From Methylorubrum rhodesianum (GTDB lineage: Bacteria; Pseudomonadota; Alphaproteobacteria; Rhizobiales; Beijerinckiaceae): a stretch of DNA of 64,000 nucleotides. The stretch's first letter is position 1. Each line of letters starts with the position of its first letter. The notes beneath the pieces were generated by a model. The model worked only from the letters and a program-made list of their open reading frames with translations. It did not search any database and had not been told where the DNA came from. Positions 61,487 through 64,000 of the stretch are shown here, in pieces. The translations under genes were made by a program, and so were the position numbers. The stretch is taken from positions 62,001-126,000 of the forward strand of contig NZ_JACHOS010000001.1 of assembly GCF_014199985.1 (NCBI RefSeq), written 5' to 3'.

Positions 61487-62194
61487 CGTCAGGATCGGTA
61501 CCGGTTCCGCAATTTCCACGCCCTCCGGCCCCACCGCGCAGGTATAGGCGTAGGCCTCGACGCCGGCCGCCAGCGCCGCCCGGAGGGCCCGGTCGAAGGC
61601 CGGGTCGATGTCGCGAGCGACGTCGAACGCCTCCGCTCGCATCTGGATCACCACGATCAGCATCGCCCGGCCGCCCGCGGCCACGACACCGGCCAGCTCC
61701 TCCATGTGACGGGCCGAGCGGGCGGCCTTGCAGTCGGGAAATTCGGCGAGCCCCGGCCGCCGCATCAGGTGGCAATTCTTCACCTCGACGTGACAGGGCG
61801 GCAGGCCGCCGCCGCTCGCGAGAAAATCGACGCGGCTCGCCTTGCCGTAGGCGACCTCCGGCCGGAGCGTTTCGTAGCCCGCGAGCGGTGCGAGCCGGTT
61901 CTCGCGAAACGCCTCCGCGACCAGCGCATTGGGCCGGGCCGTGTTGATGCCAACCCATTGCAGGCCGCCCGGCAACTCCGCCTCCACCAGTTCCCACGAG
62001 AAGCCGAGCTTTCGCGTCGGATTGGTCGAGGGCGAGACCAGCACGCGGAAGCCCTCCGCGTTGAGCCCCAGCATTGCACCGGGATTGGCGCAATGCGCCG
62101 TGACCATCGTGCCGTCGGCAAGCGTGACGTCGGCGAGGAAGCGCTTGTAGCGCCGCACGAGGCGGCCTTCGATCAGGGGAACGGGAAAACGCAT
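61430..62194 (-). CDS. sfsA: Sugar fermentation stimulation protein homolog SfsA
   Basis: A 254-residue protein with the SfsA core: KRYFLADV-like RRYKRFLADVTLADGTMVTA, HCANPGAMLGL, RPNALVAEAFRENRL, VDFLASGGGLPPCHVEVKNC (PD-(D/E)XK-like site) and FPDCKAARSARHMEELAGVV. SfsA is a DNA-binding/nuclease-fold protein of uncertain role. The last about 19 residues (SAAGSLRQNDVKMFKGGC) are unlike the usual C-terminus and lie in the AT-richer foreign tract, so the native end may have been replaced. The ATG at 62194 is divergent from the CinA-type gene. Confidence 0.88.
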   Translation of the reverse strand: MRFPVPLIEGRLVRRYKRFLADVTLADGTMVTAHCANPGAMLGLNAEGFRVLVSPSTNPTRKLGFSWELVEAELPGGLQWVGINTARPNALVAEAFRENRLAPLAGYETLRPEVAYGKASRVDFLASGGGLPPCHVEVKNCHLMRRPGLAEFPDCKAARSARHMEELAGVVAAGGRAMLIVVIQMRAEAFDVARDIDPAFDRALRAALAAGVEAYAYTCAVGPEGVEIAEPVPILTSAAGSLRQNDVKMFKGGC

Positions 62195-62278
62195 CGCGGC
62201 CGTCGAGGAGTGGAACGGGCTTTCGCTTTCGCGCATCCGCGCCCTAGCTTCCACCCGTTTCCCTGCCCCCGAGGCTCC

Positions 62279-63031
62279 ATGTCCCAGAGTTCCAGCTCTC
62301 AGAGTTCCGACGTCACCGCCGCCGTCCTCGTCATCGGCGACGAGATTCTCTCGGGCCGCACCAAGGACAAGAACATCGGCACCATCGCCGACATGCTGAC
62401 CGAGATCGGCGTGGACCTGCGCGAGGTGCGCATCGTGCCCGATGTGAAGGAGGAGATCGTCGCCGCGGTGAACGCGCTGCGGACGCGCTACACCTACCTC
62501 TTCACCTCCGGCGGCATCGGCCCGACCCACGACGACATCACCGCCGACAGCGTGGCGGAAGCCTTCGGCGTTGGCATCGATGTCGATCCGCGCGCCCGCG
62601 CCATGTTGCTGGAGCGGCACCGGCCGGAAGACCTCAACGCCGCGCGGCTGCGCATGGCCCGCATCCCCGACGGGGCCGACCTGATCGCCAATCCCGTGTC
62701 GAAGGCGCCGGGCTTTCGCATCGGCAACGTCTTCGTCATGGCCGGCGTGCCGCAGATCATGGCGGCGATGCTCGACGAGATCCGCCCGACCCTCACCTCG
62801 AACGCGCCGGTGATCTCGGAGACGATCGAGGTCGGTGCGATCCCCGAGGGCAACTTCGCCGACGGCCTCTCCGAGATCGCCGCAGCGCATGGAAGCGTCT
62901 CAATCGGCTCCTACCCATCGATGACGCCCGAGGGGTTTCGCAACCGCATCGTGGTGCGCGGGCGCGACGCTGAGGCGGTCGCGGCGGCGCGGGCGGCGGT
63001 GGAGGACCTGCTGTCCGGGCTGCGAACCTGA
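62279..63031 (+). CDS. CinA N-terminal / molybdopterin-binding domain protein
   Basis: A 250-residue protein with the MoaB/MogA-like fold: AAVLVIGDEILSGRTKDKN, then FTSGGIGPTHDDITADSVAE and VMAGVPQIMAAMLDE. This is the COG1058 domain of CinA-like proteins (ADP-ribose pyrophosphatase/competence-damage type) without the C-terminal nicotinamide-deamidase domain. GAGG precedes the ATG at 62279. The true reaction is uncertain; nucleotide-pyrophosphatase activity is known for relatives. Confidence 0.9.
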   Translation: MSQSSSSQSSDVTAAVLVIGDEILSGRTKDKNIGTIADMLTEIGVDLREVRIVPDVKEEIVAAVNALRTRYTYLFTSGGIGPTHDDITADSVAEAFGVGIDVDPRARAMLLERHRPEDLNAARLRMARIPDGADLIANPVSKAPGFRIGNVFVMAGVPQIMAAMLDEIRPTLTSNAPVISETIEVGAIPEGNFADGLSEIAAAHGSVSIGSYPSMTPEGFRNRIVVRGRDAEAVAAARAAVEDLLSGLRT

Positions 63032-63095
63032 CGGCGGGTTCGGATCTGGGTCGGCGGCTGGGGCGCCGCCACGACGTCCCGGCCGGCGGAGCCGG

Positions 63096-64000
63096 TCAGA
63101 TCGTCGGAGAGGCGGACGCTCCCGTCCAGGCGCAGGACTGCACGAGCTCGGCCGAGAACACGGCATCGAGCCGGCGCCGCTCGGCCTCGACCACAGGTCC
63201 CTCCACTAAGACCGGACGACAGCGGGCGGCGGAGTCCGCCGCCATGCCGTCAGGGTCGTGCAGGGGCTCATCGGAGCCGGCGAACCACGGCCGTGAGCCG
63301 AGATCGAGGTAGCTCTCGGCGCCTAAACCCTCCGCGAACAGGATGTCGTGGGCATCGAGTTCGACGTGCCAGTAGGTGATGGACTCGACCGGTATCCGGG
63401 CGACGCTGATGCCGTTGACGAGGCACATCACCGGCACGAGGAGGCCGCCGGAACCGTCGGCCTCTACCCCGACCAGCACCGGGTGTCCGGGGGAGAGGAA
63501 GAGGTCGCGCGCGGGAAGGCCGTCGCCGAACGCGCCGGTGCGGATGCGGATCGGCTGCTGATTGTGGGGCAGGGCACGGCCGTGATCGTCGAGGCTGCGG
63601 GAGCCGATCCAGCGGATCGGGCGGGAGCCGCCGGCGACGGTGAGCGCTTGGTCACCGACGCGCAGATCCTCGACCGCGACCTCGCCGCGCTCGGTGCGAA
63701 TACGCGTGCCGCTGGCGAAGCAGATCACGTCGGAGACGAACACGTCGCGGGCGATGTTGGTGTCGCCCGGCACGAGGTTGGTGGCGTTGCTGTCGAAGGC
63801 GACGCGGCTGCCGTCCGCCGACAGGCCAAGGCGACTGCCGTTGCTGGGGCCGTTGCCCTGCGTGCCGTCGGCAGCACTGGAGACGCGGGTGAGCGCTCCC
63901 GTGGTCAGGTCCTTGACGAAGGTGTCGGTGGCGAGATTGGTGTCGCCGGGCACGAGGTTGATGGCGCGACTTGTGAACGCGACTTTGGTGCCGTCGGCCG
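63096..64000 (-). CDS. Hint-domain protein with TolB-like repeats, 5' end outside window
   Basis: The frame is open through the right edge, so the start lies beyond 64000. Visible part: repeats of about 45 residues (for example LSADGSRVAFDSNATNLVPG, then DTN-IARDVFVSD), a TolB/WD40-like beta-propeller of the type common in large exported proteins. A Hint (hedgehog/intein-like) domain follows: VICFASGTRIRTERGEVAVE, then DLRVGD and a downstream LSPGHPVLVG. The Cys at the Hint start and the His of SPGHP are present, so self-cleavage is conceivable. It ends with a variable C-terminal tail (PVLVEGPVVEAERRRLDAVF). Confidence 0.85.
   Translation of the reverse strand, partial: ADGTKVAFTSRAINLVPGDTNLATDTFVKDLTTGALTRVSSAADGTQGNGPSNGSRLGLSADGSRVAFDSNATNLVPGDTNIARDVFVSDVICFASGTRIRTERGEVAVEDLRVGDQALTVAGGSRPIRWIGSRSLDDHGRALPHNQQPIRIRTGAFGDGLPARDLFLSPGHPVLVGVEADGSGGLLVPVMCLVNGISVARIPVESITYWHVELDAHDILFAEGLGAESYLDLGSRPWFAGSDEPLHDPDGMAADSAARCRPVLVEGPVVEAERRRLDAVFSAELVQSCAWTGASASPTI

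Overview
The window looks like chromosome of a Methylobacterium/Methylorubrum-type alphaproteobacterium. The evidence is uniformly high GC, an FtfL formate-tetrahydrofolate ligase that starts MPSDIEIAR as I recall for M. extorquens FtfL, a periplasmic formate dehydrogenase of the Fdh3/FDH-N type, a rhizobial-style irr/fabA-fabB-fabI block, and an alphaproteobacterial CheZ. I recognised no tRNA, rRNA, CRISPR array, intact insertion sequence or prophage. The only base-composition anomaly is a short AT-richer tract near 60.9-61.45 kb.

Layout. 0-6.6 kb: oligopeptidase B (cut by the left edge), a small secreted protein, a large TPR protein, a DoxX-like protein. 6.6-11.6 kb: an isolated fliP, then fabI, a 39-aa membrane peptide, fabB and fabA, facing the iron regulator irr. 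11.6-18.4 kb: SH3 protein, 2-hydroxyacid dehydrogenase, ribF, cheY and cheZ, a degenerate EAL protein, a heavy-metal-binding protein. 18.6-24.9 kb: ftfL, a repeat block, an M3 oligopeptidase, then two cell-wall proteins (extensin-like and L,D-transpeptidase). 24.9-27.8 kb: an osmoprotectant-type ABC importer without an ATPase gene. 28-36.6 kb: a response regulator, yraN-rsmI facing an LpoA-like lipoprotein, hemW, rdgB-rph, a His-rich secreted protein, hrcA, an EamA transporter. 36.8-42.2 kb: an RND efflux operon with its TetR regulator and a duplicated palindromic operator. 42.5-44 kb: three small membrane or secreted proteins. 44-55.5 kb: the formate dehydrogenase region. 55.7-64 kb: ABC-2 exporter, possible two-domain immunity-like protein, alpha/beta hydrolase, FkbM methyltransferase, an interrupted YcxB-like gene, sfsA, a CinA-type protein, and a Hint-domain protein running off the right edge.

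How the genes fit together. Two formate branches sit within 30 kb. FtfL feeds formate into tetrahydrofolate-bound C1 units for assimilation. The Tat-exported molybdo-enzyme FdhABC oxidises formate at the membrane. The FDH operon (torD-like chaperone, Tat-target peptide, alpha, beta, gamma) has its own promoter. Immediately upstream is a five-gene, translationally coupled block of poorly characterised proteins (DUF3305, DUF3306, two further uncharacterised families, a biotin/lipoate-ligase-like protein), divergent from a 679-aa multi-cluster ferredoxin-like protein. This accessory block is the best candidate for an undescribed system. It looks like a dedicated maturation or electron-transfer module for the formate dehydrogenase, but that role is inferred from context only.
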